Below are positions 17,474 through 25,235 of a stretch of DNA of 64,000 nt, one piece after another (position 1 is the stretch's first letter; each line of letters opens with the position of its first letter). The stretch comes from Sorangium cellulosum (GTDB lineage Bacteria > Myxococcota_A > Polyangia > Polyangiales > Polyangiaceae). Both the position numbers and the translations under genes were made by a program. The notes under the pieces were generated by a model that saw only the letters and a program-made list of their open reading frames with translations, had not been told where the DNA came from and did no database searches. The DNA lies in contig NZ_CP012670.1 of NCBI RefSeq assembly GCF_004135735.1, positions 9,867,501 to 9,931,500 of the forward strand, given 5' to 3'.

Positions 17474-17803
17474 ATGGCGCGGCGTACGGTGCAACTACGG
17501 GTGGGGGGGCAGACCTACCGCGTGGTGACCTCCGCGAGCGACGAGGAGCTCCAGCGGCTGGCCGCCGTGGTCGATCAGAAGCTTGCGGCCGTCGTGCCCG
17601 CCGGGCGCGCGGTCACGCCCCAGGCGATGTTGCTGGCCGCCATGGCGCTCGCCCACGACCTGGAACAGGAACGATCCCGGGCAGCCGCGATCGCCGGGCG
17701 CGCACGGGATGCGTTTGGCCGGATCCTGCAGCGGGTGGACGCGGCGCTCGGCGCCGGAGCGCCGGCGACCTCGGCTGGCGACGCGAACAACGGGTCGCCC
17801 TGA
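17474..17803 (+). CDS. zapA: Cell division protein ZapA, 109 aa
   Basis: A small FtsZ-ring-associated protein that promotes Z-ring bundling at midcell. The N-terminal strand pattern RTVQLRVGGQTYRVVTSASD, followed by EELQRLAAVVDQKL, matches ZapA. A long C-terminal helix (QAMLLAAMALAHDLEQERSR) would form the coiled-coil dimer. Length is typical. It is followed 67 bp later by bioF on the same strand. Confidence 0.85.
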   Translation: MARRTVQLRVGGQTYRVVTSASDEELQRLAAVVDQKLAAVVPAGRAVTPQAMLLAAMALAHDLEQERSRAAAIAGRARDAFGRILQRVDAALGAGAPATSAGDANNGSP

Positions 17804-17870
17804 TCCGAGCGTTCTCGCACGGGGCCGGCCGACGCACGCCCGGCCCTGCTGCTCACCGGAGATGGATGGC

Positions 17871-19037
17871 ATGCCCGCACCTGTGGATGACGGTCACTTC
17901 CCCCCAAGCCCAACCCCGGACGGCGTGAACGCCCTCCGCCATCTCCAGGAGGAGCTCTCCGAGCTGGAGCGCGCCGGGCTGCTGCGCGTACCCCGCGCCG
18001 CGGCGGCCCCGGCCGGGATGCTGGTGCTGTGCTCCAACGATTACCTTGGTTATGCCGCGCTCCCCTTTCCGTCGGGGGATGGTTCGGCGAGCGGCGCGGG
18101 GGCATCCCGCCTCGTGAGCGGCACCCACGAGGCCCACCTGATGGCGGAGCGGGAGCTCGCGACCTGGCTCGGCGTCGAGGCGGCGCTGCTGTTCTCCTCG
18201 GGCTACGCCGCCAACGTGGGCACCCTGGCGGCCCTGGCCCGGCCGGGGGACGTGATCGTATCGGACGCCCTGAACCACGCGTCGCTCATCGACGGCTGCC
18301 GTCTCTCGGGGGCGACGATCGAGGTCGTCCCGCATCTCGATGTCGAGGCGGCCGAGCGGGCGCTGGTCCGCGCCCAGGGCGCTCGCCGCCGGTGGGTCGT
18401 GACCGAATCGCTCTTCAGCATGGATGGCGACACGCCCGACCTCCGCGGCCTGCGCGCCCTCTGTGATCGTCACGACGCCGCGCTGATGGTGGACGAGGCG
18501 CACGCGCTCGGTATCTCCGGACCGCGCGGCGCTGGCCTGTGCGCCGAGGCCGGCGTGCGCCCCGACGTCATGGTTGGCACCCTCGGCAAGTCGCTGGGGC
18601 TTCACGGCGCCTTCGTCGCAGGCTCCTCGACCTTGCGGACCTACCTGTGGAACCGCGCCAGGAGCTTCGTGTTCTCGACCGGCATCAGTCCGGCGGTGGC
18701 GCTCGCCGCGGTGGATCGCGTCCGCCGCGCGGCCGCGGATGATGCGGGTCGAGCCCGCCTGCGGCGGACGGCGGATCGGCTCCGCTCGGGGCTGCGCGCG
18801 CTGGGAGCCCGGCTGCCGCCGAGCGCCTCGGGCCCGATCCTTCCGTGGATCCTGGAGTCGCCCGGTGCCGCCATGGACATGTCGCGGCGCCTCGGCCGCG
18901 AGGGCGTGGTCGTCCAGGCCATCCGTCCGCCGACGGTGCCAGCCGGCACGTCCCGCCTCCGGATCACGGCGAGCGCGGCGCTCTCCGAGTCCGACGTGGA
19001 GCGTGCCCTGGCAGGGTTCCGGAGGGCCGTGCGATGA
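17871..19037 (+). CDS. bioF: 8-Amino-7-oxononanoate synthase, 388 aa
   Basis: PLP-dependent condensation of pimeloyl thioester with L-alanine in biotin synthesis. Motifs in order: CSNDYLGYAA, GASRLVSGTHEAHLMAE, LLFSSGYAANVG, ESLFSMDGDTPDL, MVDEAHALGISGPRG, and the PLP-lysine motif VGTLGKSLGLHGAFVAG. ATG 17871 has GGAG 9 bases upstream; ATG 17862 is possible. The stop overlaps the bioD start by 4 bp (ATGA), so the two are translationally coupled. Confidence 0.95.
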   Translation: MPAPVDDGHFPPSPTPDGVNALRHLQEELSELERAGLLRVPRAAAAPAGMLVLCSNDYLGYAALPFPSGDGSASGAGASRLVSGTHEAHLMAERELATWLGVEAALLFSSGYAANVGTLAALARPGDVIVSDALNHASLIDGCRLSGATIEVVPHLDVEAAERALVRAQGARRRWVVTESLFSMDGDTPDLRGLRALCDRHDAALMVDEAHALGISGPRGAGLCAEAGVRPDVMVGTLGKSLGLHGAFVAGSSTLRTYLWNRARSFVFSTGISPAVALAAVDRVRRAAADDAGRARLRRTADRLRSGLRALGARLPPSASGPILPWILESPGAAMDMSRRLGREGVVVQAIRPPTVPAGTSRLRITASAALSESDVERALAGFRRAVR

Positions 19038-19729
19038 GGCGCGGTGCTGTTTCACGTGAAACAGGGCAGCGCCGGGTGGCCGTCGTGGGAACGGGGACGG
19101 AGGTCGGCAAGACGCACGTTGCGGTCGCGCTAGTCGCCGCCCTGGCAGCTCGCGGCGAGGCGGTCTCCGGCCTGAAGCCGATCGAATCGGGGGTGGACGG
19201 CAGCTCGGCGAGCGACGCCGATCGGCTCGCGCGCGTCAGCTCGGTGCGACCGGAGGTCGCGCCGTATCGCTTCGTCGAGCCGGTCTCCCCTCACCTCGCT
19301 GCCCGTCGCCACGATCGCGCGATCGCGCTGGAGGTCGCCACCGCGTGGGTCGACCGGCACGAGGCGCCCATCCTGGTCGTCGAGACCGCCGGCGCGCTCC
19401 TGTCGCCGCTCGGGCCCGGACTGACCAACGCGGACCTCGTGCGCGCGCTGCGTCCCGAGGCCGTTGTTCTGGTCGGCCTGGACCGGCTCGGCATCCTTCA
19501 CGAGGTCGCCGCCTGCCTGCTGGCCCTGCGGACGCTGGTGCCGGAGGCACCGTCGCCGGTGGTGGTGCTCAATCCGCCCGCCGTGTCCGACGCGTCGGCC
19601 GGGACCAACGTCGGGGAGCTCGAGGTGCTCGGCATCGCGTCCGGCGGGGTGCTCATGCCGCGTGGCGCGCCGGATGCGCCGGACGCGCTCGTGGCGGCAC
19701 AGATCGCGCTGTCGCGGCTGGGCCTCTGA
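19034..19729 (+). CDS. bioD: Dethiobiotin synthetase, 231 aa, with a parS site in its 5' end
   Basis: ATP- and CO2-dependent ureido-ring closure of 7,8-diaminopelargonic acid. The P-loop is AVVGTGTEVGKTHVAVAL; GLKPIESGV carries the substrate Lys; VVETAGALLSPLGP is the Mg/phosphate region. The N-terminus is about 13 residues longer than the usual start just before the P-loop strand. This extension (AVSRETGQ) is encoded by a perfect parS palindrome at 19048-19063. bioF precedes it with a 4-bp overlap. A frameshifted copy of its 3' end lies at 20441. Confidence 0.93.
   Translation: MRRGAVSRETGQRRVAVVGTGTEVGKTHVAVALVAALAARGEAVSGLKPIESGVDGSSASDADRLARVSSVRPEVAPYRFVEPVSPHLAARRHDRAIALEVATAWVDRHEAPILVVETAGALLSPLGPGLTNADLVRALRPEAVVLVGLDRLGILHEVAACLLALRTLVPEAPSPVVVLNPPAVSDASAGTNVGELEVLGIASGGVLMPRGAPDAPDALVAAQIALSRLGL
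19048..19063. promoter_or_regulatory. parS centromere site (ParB-binding), perfect 16-bp palindrome
   Basis: TGTTTCACGTGAAACA matches the bacterial chromosomal parS consensus at all 16 positions. ParB-CTP clamps load at such sites and organise the origin region for segregation. It lies within bioD codons 5-10, about 4.2 kb from the probable oriC, the usual parS neighbourhood. No parA or parB gene is in the window. Confidence 0.9.
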
Positions 19730-19751
19730 GCTTCGGCCTGCCCTCCCCGGG

Positions 19752-19888
19752 GGGTGGTGGTCGCGTTTGGGGGGCTCGCCGGAGGGGCTGAGCTGGAGTC
19801 CAGGCGAGCCACAAAAGAAGCTCGTCGAAACGCAGGCACTGGAGGTGAGCCCCCAAAGGGCCGCACCACCGGGGGTCGCGTCGGGCAA
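19752..19888. repeat. Palindromic repeat family, copy 3 (decayed)
   Basis: It follows the bioD stop by about 20 bp. The core is recognisable (GGAGGGGCTG, CAGGCGAGCCACAAAAG), but the inner stem has changes (AAGCTCGTCG, GGCACTGGAG). The arms pair only in part (GGTGGTGGTCGCG with CCGCACCACC, and TTGGGGGGCTC with GAGCCCCCAA). It appears older than copies 1, 2, 5 and 6. Confidence 0.75.
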
Positions 19889-20009
19889 TGCGCGCGCGAA
19901 ATCCGCAGGGCGCGCTACCGGCGATGCGCCATCCGTGCTCCGCGAGCCCGACCGCGTGGGCCGAGTGGCCTGGGGTCCACGTGCGCTGGGGTCCGCGGTT
20001 CGATAGCGC

Positions 20010-20180
20010 GACTGCGGGATGTCGGGCCGAGAGGGGAACCGCCATGACGCCAAGGGCGCCAAGAATGCAGGAAAGTAGAAGGGGGAAATGGAGGGACAAC
20101 CCTCCCCCTCCCTTCTTGGCCTCGCTGGCGCCATGGCGGTTCTTCTGCTGATCCGGGGCAACTTCCCACGGTGGCAATAG
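20010..20180. repeat. MITE-like inverted-repeat element, copy B
   Basis: Homologous to the element at 2469-2634 but in opposite orientation. The right end (GGCAACTTCCC, CTATTGCC on the minus strand) and the block CTGCTGATCCGGGGCAAC match copy A. The arms ACCGCCATGACGCCAAGGGC and GGCGCCATGGCGGT are complementary with compensating differences from copy A. No coding capacity. Confidence 0.7.
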
Positions 20181-20314
20181 GCAGCGCTGGAGGTCTTGCC
20201 GGGCTATCCGGCGCGCGGCGAGGGGGCGCGCGTGCGCATGTCTCCAGGACCCGAGCAGCACGAGCGTTCCCACCTCGCGGGGCAAGCATTTTGGCCGCCG
20301 GGGAGTGAGCTCGG

Positions 20315-20440
20315 AGGGGATGGGGGTGGCCGGCTTTGGGGTGCTCACCTCCGGGGCTTGCGTTCCGGCGAGCCCCTCTCGTGGCTCGCCTGCACTTCAA
20401 CTCCTCCAGTGAGCTCCCAAAGGGCCGCACCACCTCCTGG
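20315..20440. repeat. Palindromic repeat family, copy 4 (inverted orientation, decayed arms)
   Basis: The core is present on the opposite strand (CCTCCGGGGCTTGCGTTCCG, then GGCTCGCCTGCACT). The outer arms pair imperfectly (GGTGGCCGGCTTTGGGG with CCCAAAGGGCCGCACC). It ends exactly where the broken duplicate of the bioD 3' end begins (20441). Confidence 0.75.
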
Positions 20441-20680
20441 CTGCTGGTCCTGCGGATGCTGGCGCCCGACGTGCCGTCGCCGGTGGCGCTGCTCAGTCCA
20501 CCCGCCGTATTCAACGCGTCGGCCGGGGACCAATGTCGGAGAGATCGAGGTGCTCGGCGTCGCGTCTGGCGCGGTGCTCATGCCGCGTGGTGCGCCGGAT
20601 ACGCCGGACGCGCTCGCGGCGGCACAGATCGCGCTGTCGCGGCTGGGCTTCCGACCTCGCCCTGCCCTCCCGGCGGGGTC
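20441..20680 (+). pseudogene. Duplicated, frameshifted 3' fragment of bioD
   Basis: CTGCTGGTCCTGCGGATGCT onward aligns base by base with the end of bioD (from about 19518), with scattered substitutions. An extra G in GCCGGGGACCAATGTC shifts the frame relative to GCCGGGACCAACGTC in bioD. After the shift, another frame again reads the BioD C-terminus (VLMPRGAPDTPDALAAAQIA). There is no 5' part, P-loop or start. It is a partial duplication now drifting, not a gene. Confidence 0.85.
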
Positions 20681-20778
20681 CTGGGCGGGCTGCGCGCTGG
20701 TGCTGGCGTCTGTGAGCAGCGCGGGGGAGCCACCCTGCAACGCGGAGGAGCCGTACCAGCACGTGCTGGCAGGCGACC

Positions 20779-20901
20779 CGAGAACGCCGGCTCAACCCGG
20801 ACGAGACCTCGATCTCGCGCCTGGTGAAGGCGCGCCTGGCGATGCCGGCGGTGGAGGCGCTCACGGCGACCCTGGCGAGGATCGCGGCGCGCACGAAGTG
20901 A
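20779..20901 (+). pseudogene. Possible C-terminal fragment of an unidentified protein
   Basis: One frame reads RERRLNPDETSISRLVKARL and then about 20 more helix-like residues, ending at TGA 20901. It has protein-like character but no start codon, ribosome site or recognisable family. It lies between the bioD fragment and the convergent ABC ATPase gene. It may be the tail of a deleted gene. Confidence 0.3.
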
Positions 20902-20951
20902 GGATCGCGGCGGGCACGAAGTAACCAGCCGAGGCCACCACCCGGCAACGC

Positions 20952-21608
20952 TCAGACCGCGTCGCTGACGGCGCGTCCCCGCTCCAGCGTCAGGCGGGCC
21001 GCCGCGCGACTCCGGAAGACCTCCGGCTCGTGGGACACCACCACGACCGCTGCCCCACGGCCCACCTCCGCATCGACCACCGTGAGCAGACGCGCCACCC
21101 CGGATCGGTCCAGGCCGGTGGTCGGCTCGTCCAGCAGCACCAGCGAAGGCTCGTGAACCAGCGCGCGCGCCAGCGCGATGCGCTGCCGCTGGCCGCGCGA
21201 GCACGTGCGGAGCGGCCTCAACGCGAAGCTCCCCAGCTCGAAGCGCTCCTCCGCCTGCCGCCACGCCTCCGTGGCCTCGAGGCCGTGGAAGCTGGCCGCC
21301 AGCTCGATGTTCTGCCGGCCGGTGAGGTCCGGGTAGGCCAGCGACTCGTGCGAGAGCCAGCCAATGGCGCCGCGGACCTGCCCAGCGTCCTCCCCCAGCG
21401 GCTCGTAGACCACCGTGCCCGACGTGGGACGGACCACCGTGCCCAGGATCCCGAGCAGCGTCGACTTGCCCGACCCGTTCGCGCCCTCGATCAGCGTCAG
21501 CCGCCCCGCCTCGATGGTCGCGTTCACCCCGCGCAGCGCCGCCGTCGTGCCGTACGTCTTCACGACGCCGCGCGCAACCACCCGCTCGATCATACCTCCA
21601 GCGCTCAT
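20952..21608 (-). CDS. ABC transporter ATP-binding subunit, CcmA-like, 218 aa
   Basis: A single nucleotide-binding domain: Walker A LIEGANGSGKSTLL, a Q-loop-like WLSHESLAYPDLTGRQNIEL, a diverged signature CSRGQRQRIALARALV, Walker B SLVLLDEPTTGLD, and the H-switch VVSHE. The compact length and the segment after the Q-loop resemble heme-exporter CcmA. That would fit the ccmF/ccmH operon at 37-40 kb, but no membrane partner (ccmB/ccmC) is adjacent, so the substrate is uncertain. It lies 26 bp downstream of the kinase gene on the same strand. Confidence 0.8.
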   Translation of the reverse strand: MSAGGMIERVVARGVVKTYGTTAALRGVNATIEAGRLTLIEGANGSGKSTLLGILGTVVRPTSGTVVYEPLGEDAGQVRGAIGWLSHESLAYPDLTGRQNIELAASFHGLEATEAWRQAEERFELGSFALRPLRTCSRGQRQRIALARALVHEPSLVLLDEPTTGLDRSGVARLLTVVDAEVGRGAAVVVVSHEPEVFRSRAAARLTLERGRAVSDAV

Positions 21609-21634
21609 CTCACTCCTGCGCCGACGCCGCTCCG

Positions 21635-23125
21635 TCAGCTCTGGTCGCCGCCCCCCATGTGGCTCTCCCCCTGGATCAAGGTGGTCATGTCCTCCGGGAA
21701 CGGTGGTGGATCAACGACCGTCGCCTCGGAATCGTCGACGAGCTCGGCGCCCCTCGGGAGCGGATCCAGGGACGGGATCGTCGGCCGATCCTCCACCTCG
21801 TCATCCCCGTCCCGGGATGACACGTCCGCCACGACGACCCGCCCCGGATCGCCCGCCTCATCGACGCCGCCGACCCGCGCGAACAGCATCGTCCCATCCT
21901 CGCTCTGCTCCTCGACGAGGCTCCGCACGGCGAGGTGTTCCGGACGGCGCCTCCGCGCGACCGGTGCCTGGCTCCGGAACCGTCGCAGCGCTTCCTGGAA
22001 CTCCCGCGCGCTCTGGAACCGCTCCTCCCGCTCCTTCGCCAGCGCCCGGTCCACCAGACGCGAGAGGCCGGACGGAATCGTCGGATCGAGCTCGGTCACC
22101 GGGCGGTGCCAGAGGGTGAGGATCTGCACGAGCAACGCGTTGTAGTTGTGCGCCACGAACGGGCGCTGCCCGGTCAGCGCCTCGTACAGGATCACGCCGA
22201 CCGCCCAGAGATCGAGCCGGTGATCCAGCTCCAGATCGCCCCGGGCCTGCTCCGGCGCCATGTAATACGGCGTACCCATCACCATGCCGGTCCGGGTCAG
22301 ATCCAGCGCCATTCCATCCACGTCCGAGGCCTGGGAAATGCCGAAATCCAATAACTTGGCCACCGGCAGCATGCCCGCGCGCTCGGACAGGAAGATGTTC
22401 TCCGGCTTCAGGTCCCGGTGGACGATCCCCCGCTCGTGCGCCGTGACCAGCGCCGACAGCACCTGGAGCATGATGTCCACGAGATCGTACGGCGGCACGG
22501 CCCCGCAGCGCGCGATGCGCTGCGCGAGCGTCTCCCCGTGGAGGCGCTCCATCACGAGGTAGGGGCTGCCGTCCGGGAGCCGCCCCATGTCGTAGACCTC
22601 ACAGATGTTCGGGTGGCCGATCCGGCCCGCGATGCGCGCCTCGTGCTCCAGCCTGGAGACGGCCTCGCGCCGCTGGGTCTCCCGTGGGTGCATCACCTTG
22701 ACCGCGACCAGGCGGCCGATCTCGAGGTGCTCCGCCTCGTAGACCGCGCCCATGCCGCCCTCGCCGATGATGGCGGTGACCCCGTACTTGTCGCCGATCA
22801 CGCGGCCGAGCAGCGAGCGCCCCGAGGACGCGTGGCCCGGACCGTCGCCGCCCGACCACGCCGTCGGCGCGCGGTGATCCTGGCGCGACCGCGGCGCGCT
22901 GCTGCGACGCGCCGAGGAGGACGGCTCCACGCGCGACGGCCCCCGCGACAGCGGCGTCGACGGCCTCGGCGGGAACGCCGCCGGCCGCGGGATGGAGGCC
23001 GGCGCCATCGCGGCCCGCAGGCCCGCGCGCGACGGTGGATCCGCGACGGACTCGAGCACCAGCCCGGTCGCCGGACACACGATCGCCGCGGCGTCGTGGT
23101 GATTACCGCAGTGGATGCACCGCAC
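21635..23125 (-). CDS. Hanks-type Ser/Thr protein kinase with N-terminal Cys/His motif, 496 aa
   Basis: All catalytic elements are visible: IGEGGMGAVYEAEH (Gly loop), VAVKVM (Lys), IVHRDLKPENIFL (catalytic loop), LLDFGISQ (DFG), YYMAPEQARG (APE region). The N-terminus reads VRCIHCGNHHDAAAIVCPATG, with three Cys and two His, like the zinc-ribbon leaders of many myxobacterial kinases. A Pro/Ser linker precedes the kinase (from ~145). The C-terminal ~130 residues are polar with no membrane span, so it is probably cytoplasmic. The start is uncertain: GTG 23125 or TTG 23134. Upstream is the origin repeat. Confidence 0.85.
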   Translation of the reverse strand: MRCIHCGNHHDAAAIVCPATGLVLESVADPPSRAGLRAAMAPASIPRPAAFPPRPSTPLSRGPSRVEPSSSARRSSAPRSRQDHRAPTAWSGGDGPGHASSGRSLLGRVIGDKYGVTAIIGEGGMGAVYEAEHLEIGRLVAVKVMHPRETQRREAVSRLEHEARIAGRIGHPNICEVYDMGRLPDGSPYLVMERLHGETLAQRIARCGAVPPYDLVDIMLQVLSALVTAHERGIVHRDLKPENIFLSERAGMLPVAKLLDFGISQASDVDGMALDLTRTGMVMGTPYYMAPEQARGDLELDHRLDLWAVGVILYEALTGQRPFVAHNYNALLVQILTLWHRPVTELDPTIPSGLSRLVDRALAKEREERFQSAREFQEALRRFRSQAPVARRRRPEHLAVRSLVEEQSEDGTMLFARVGGVDEAGDPGRVVVADVSSRDGDDEVEDRPTIPSLDPLPRGAELVDDSEATVVDPPPFPEDMTTLIQGESHMGGGDQS

Positions 23126-23221
23126 CGAACTCAAGTCCGTACATTTTGCAATACTCCATCCGGAAGCCGCTCGGAACTGCACAGCGCATCCCCCCGGCGG
23201 ATCGTCGACGCGCCGTTCGCC

Positions 23222-24060
23222 CCCCACGGCCGTGCCCCTCGTGGAAATCCTGGGGATAATCCCCCCGGGTTCCCTGGGGGCAACCCGGGGGAGAAGCGCC
23301 GCCGGCCGGCTATCCCCTGTTCTCCTACCCCTGAGCGCGACCCCTTTGCCCCAGGGCACACGCAGCTAACCACTGGAAATGGTTTCACATTTCTGGTTAT
23401 CCCCGCCCTCCACAGCGCCTACGGCGACGACGACGTCTTTCTTCATTTCAGGAGTAGTAGAGACGCCGGTGAGGTCACCGCGGATGCGCCCGGACGCCAC
23501 CCAGGGCCGAGCCCTTCATGGGAGATCCTGGGGATAACCCCCCCGGGTTCCCTGGGGGCAACCCGGGGGAGAAGCGCCGCCGGCCGGCTATCCCCTGTTC
23601 TCCTACCCCTGAGCACGGCCCCTTTGCCCCAGGGCACACGCAGCTAACTTCTGGAAATGGTTTCACATTTCTGGTTATCCCCGCCCTCCACAGCGCCTAC
23701 GGCGACGACGACGTCTTTCTTCATTTCAGGAGTAGTAGAGACGCCGGCGAGGTCACCACGGATGCGCCCGGTCGCCACCCAGGGCCGAGCCCCTCGCGGG
23801 GGATCCTGGGGATAACCCCCCCGGGTTCCCTGGGGGCAACCCTGGGGAGAAGCGCCGCCGGCCGGCTATCCCCTGTTCTCCTACCCCTGAGCACGGCCCC
23901 TTTGCCCCAGGGCGCACGCCGCCAAGCGCCGAAAATCGTTAAGAATTTTGAGTTATCCCCGCCCTCCACAGCGTCTACGACGAAGACGATGTTTTTATCT
24001 ATCTATTTCATGGAAAGTAGAGGCGCCTGGCGAGGTCGCGAGCGCGCTCATTTAGGGGCA
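23222..24060. other. Probable chromosomal replication origin: three tandem 278-bp repeats
   Basis: The landmark TCCTGGGGATAA recurs at 23248, 23526 and 23804, exactly 278 bp apart. Units 1 and 2 are nearly identical; unit 3 is diverged and more AT-rich. Each unit has TTATCCCCA on the minus strand (23251, 23529, 23807), one mismatch from the DnaA box TTATCCACA, and TTATCCCCG on the plus strand (23397, 23675, 23953), two mismatches. AT-rich tracts lie near dnaN (GTTAAGAATTTTGAGTTAT at 23938; TTTTTATCTATCTATTTCAT at 23991) and could be the unwinding element. dnaN-recF-gyrB follow on plus and a minus-strand block lies to the left. There is no dnaA gene here. Confidence 0.7.
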
Positions 24061-24104
24061 CGCCCGGCGATAACCCTGCTAAAGGGACCGGCTCGGAGTT
24101 GGCC

Positions 24105-25235
24105 ATGGACCTTGTGATCGCCAAGAAAGATCTGCTTCGCCTTGTCGCGCGCTGTCAGGGCGTGGCGGACAAGAAGAGCGCCATGCCAGCGCTCGCCAAT
24201 GTCCTCCTCGCCGCCGAGGGCAACGCCCTCCGCGTCGCCGCGACCGACCTGTACCTCGGGGTCACTGGCCAGACGCACGCGGAGATCAAGACCGGCGGCG
24301 CCGTCGCGGTCCCGGCCAGGGATCTGCTCGAGCGCGTCAAGGCCATGCCCGATGGCCCGATCCAGATCACGACCACCGAGGGCGCGCACACGTCGCTCAA
24401 GGCCGTCGGATCGCCGCGCCGCTACACCCTCCCCGGCCTCCCGGGCTCGGACTTCCCGCAGCTTCCCGCGCCGGCCCTCGACGCGCCCTCGCTGGAGCTG
24501 CCCGTCGAGCTGCTCGCGCTCCTGATCACGCGCACGCACTTCTCGATCTCCACCGACGAGACGCGCGCGCACGTGAACAGCGCCCTGTTCGAGTGGGCCG
24601 GCGAGCGCGTCCGGATGGTGACCACCGACGGCCACCGCCTCTCCAAGATGGAGGCGACCGTCTCGGGCAGCTCCGCCACCGCCACCATGCTCATCCCGCT
24701 CAAGGCGATCACCGAGCTCCGCCGGCTCGCCGAGGAGGCGCGCGCCGAGAAGGAGACCCCGATGGTCGCCATCACGCAGAGCGGGCCGAGCGCCTTCTTC
24801 AACATCGCCGGGATGCAGTTCTCGGTGAAGCTCGTCGACGCGCAGTTCCCCCCGTACCAGCAGGTGATCCCCTCGGTCACCGAGCGGTCGGTCCGCGCCC
24901 CCCGCGTCGCCTTCGCCGAGGCGCTCCGCGCCATCGCCCTCGCCGCGAACGACCGCACCGGCGGGGTGAAGCTGTCGATCGCGCCGGGGACGCTCCGGAT
25001 CACCAGCGAGAGCCCGGACACCGGCGCCGGTTTCGACGAGGTGGCCGTCGACTACGCCGGCCCCGAGGTCACGATCGGCTTCAACGCCAAGTACTTCCTC
25101 GACGTGCTCGCCGCCGTGGACGACGAGGAGGTCATCCTCGGCATCTCCGGGGAGCTCGACCCGGCTGTGCTCCGGCCCGGCAGCGAGTCGAGCCAGCAGA
25201 GCTACGTCGCGGTCATCATGCCGATGCGAATTTGA
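24105..25235 (+). CDS. dnaN: DNA polymerase III beta sliding clamp, 376 aa
   Basis: The processivity clamp of replication, acting as a ring dimer on DNA. Typical segments: MDLVIAKKDLLRLVARCQGV at the start, VRMVTTDGHRLSKME in the middle domain, FNAKYFLDVL, and the C-terminal YVAVIMPMRI. ATG 24105 has GGAG just upstream; an in-frame TTG at 24099 is less likely. The stop overlaps the recF start. It lies immediately right of the origin repeats. Confidence 0.97.
   Translation: MDLVIAKKDLLRLVARCQGVADKKSAMPALANVLLAAEGNALRVAATDLYLGVTGQTHAEIKTGGAVAVPARDLLERVKAMPDGPIQITTTEGAHTSLKAVGSPRRYTLPGLPGSDFPQLPAPALDAPSLELPVELLALLITRTHFSISTDETRAHVNSALFEWAGERVRMVTTDGHRLSKMEATVSGSSATATMLIPLKAITELRRLAEEARAEKETPMVAITQSGPSAFFNIAGMQFSVKLVDAQFPPYQQVIPSVTERSVRAPRVAFAEALRAIALAANDRTGGVKLSIAPGTLRITSESPDTGAGFDEVAVDYAGPEVTIGFNAKYFLDVLAAVDDEEVILGISGELDPAVLRPGSESSQQSYVAVIMPMRI

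Noticed and set aside
19745..20325. Genes in the repeat patch after bioD
   Set aside because: All frames here run through the palindromes and the hairpin element, without start signals or motifs.
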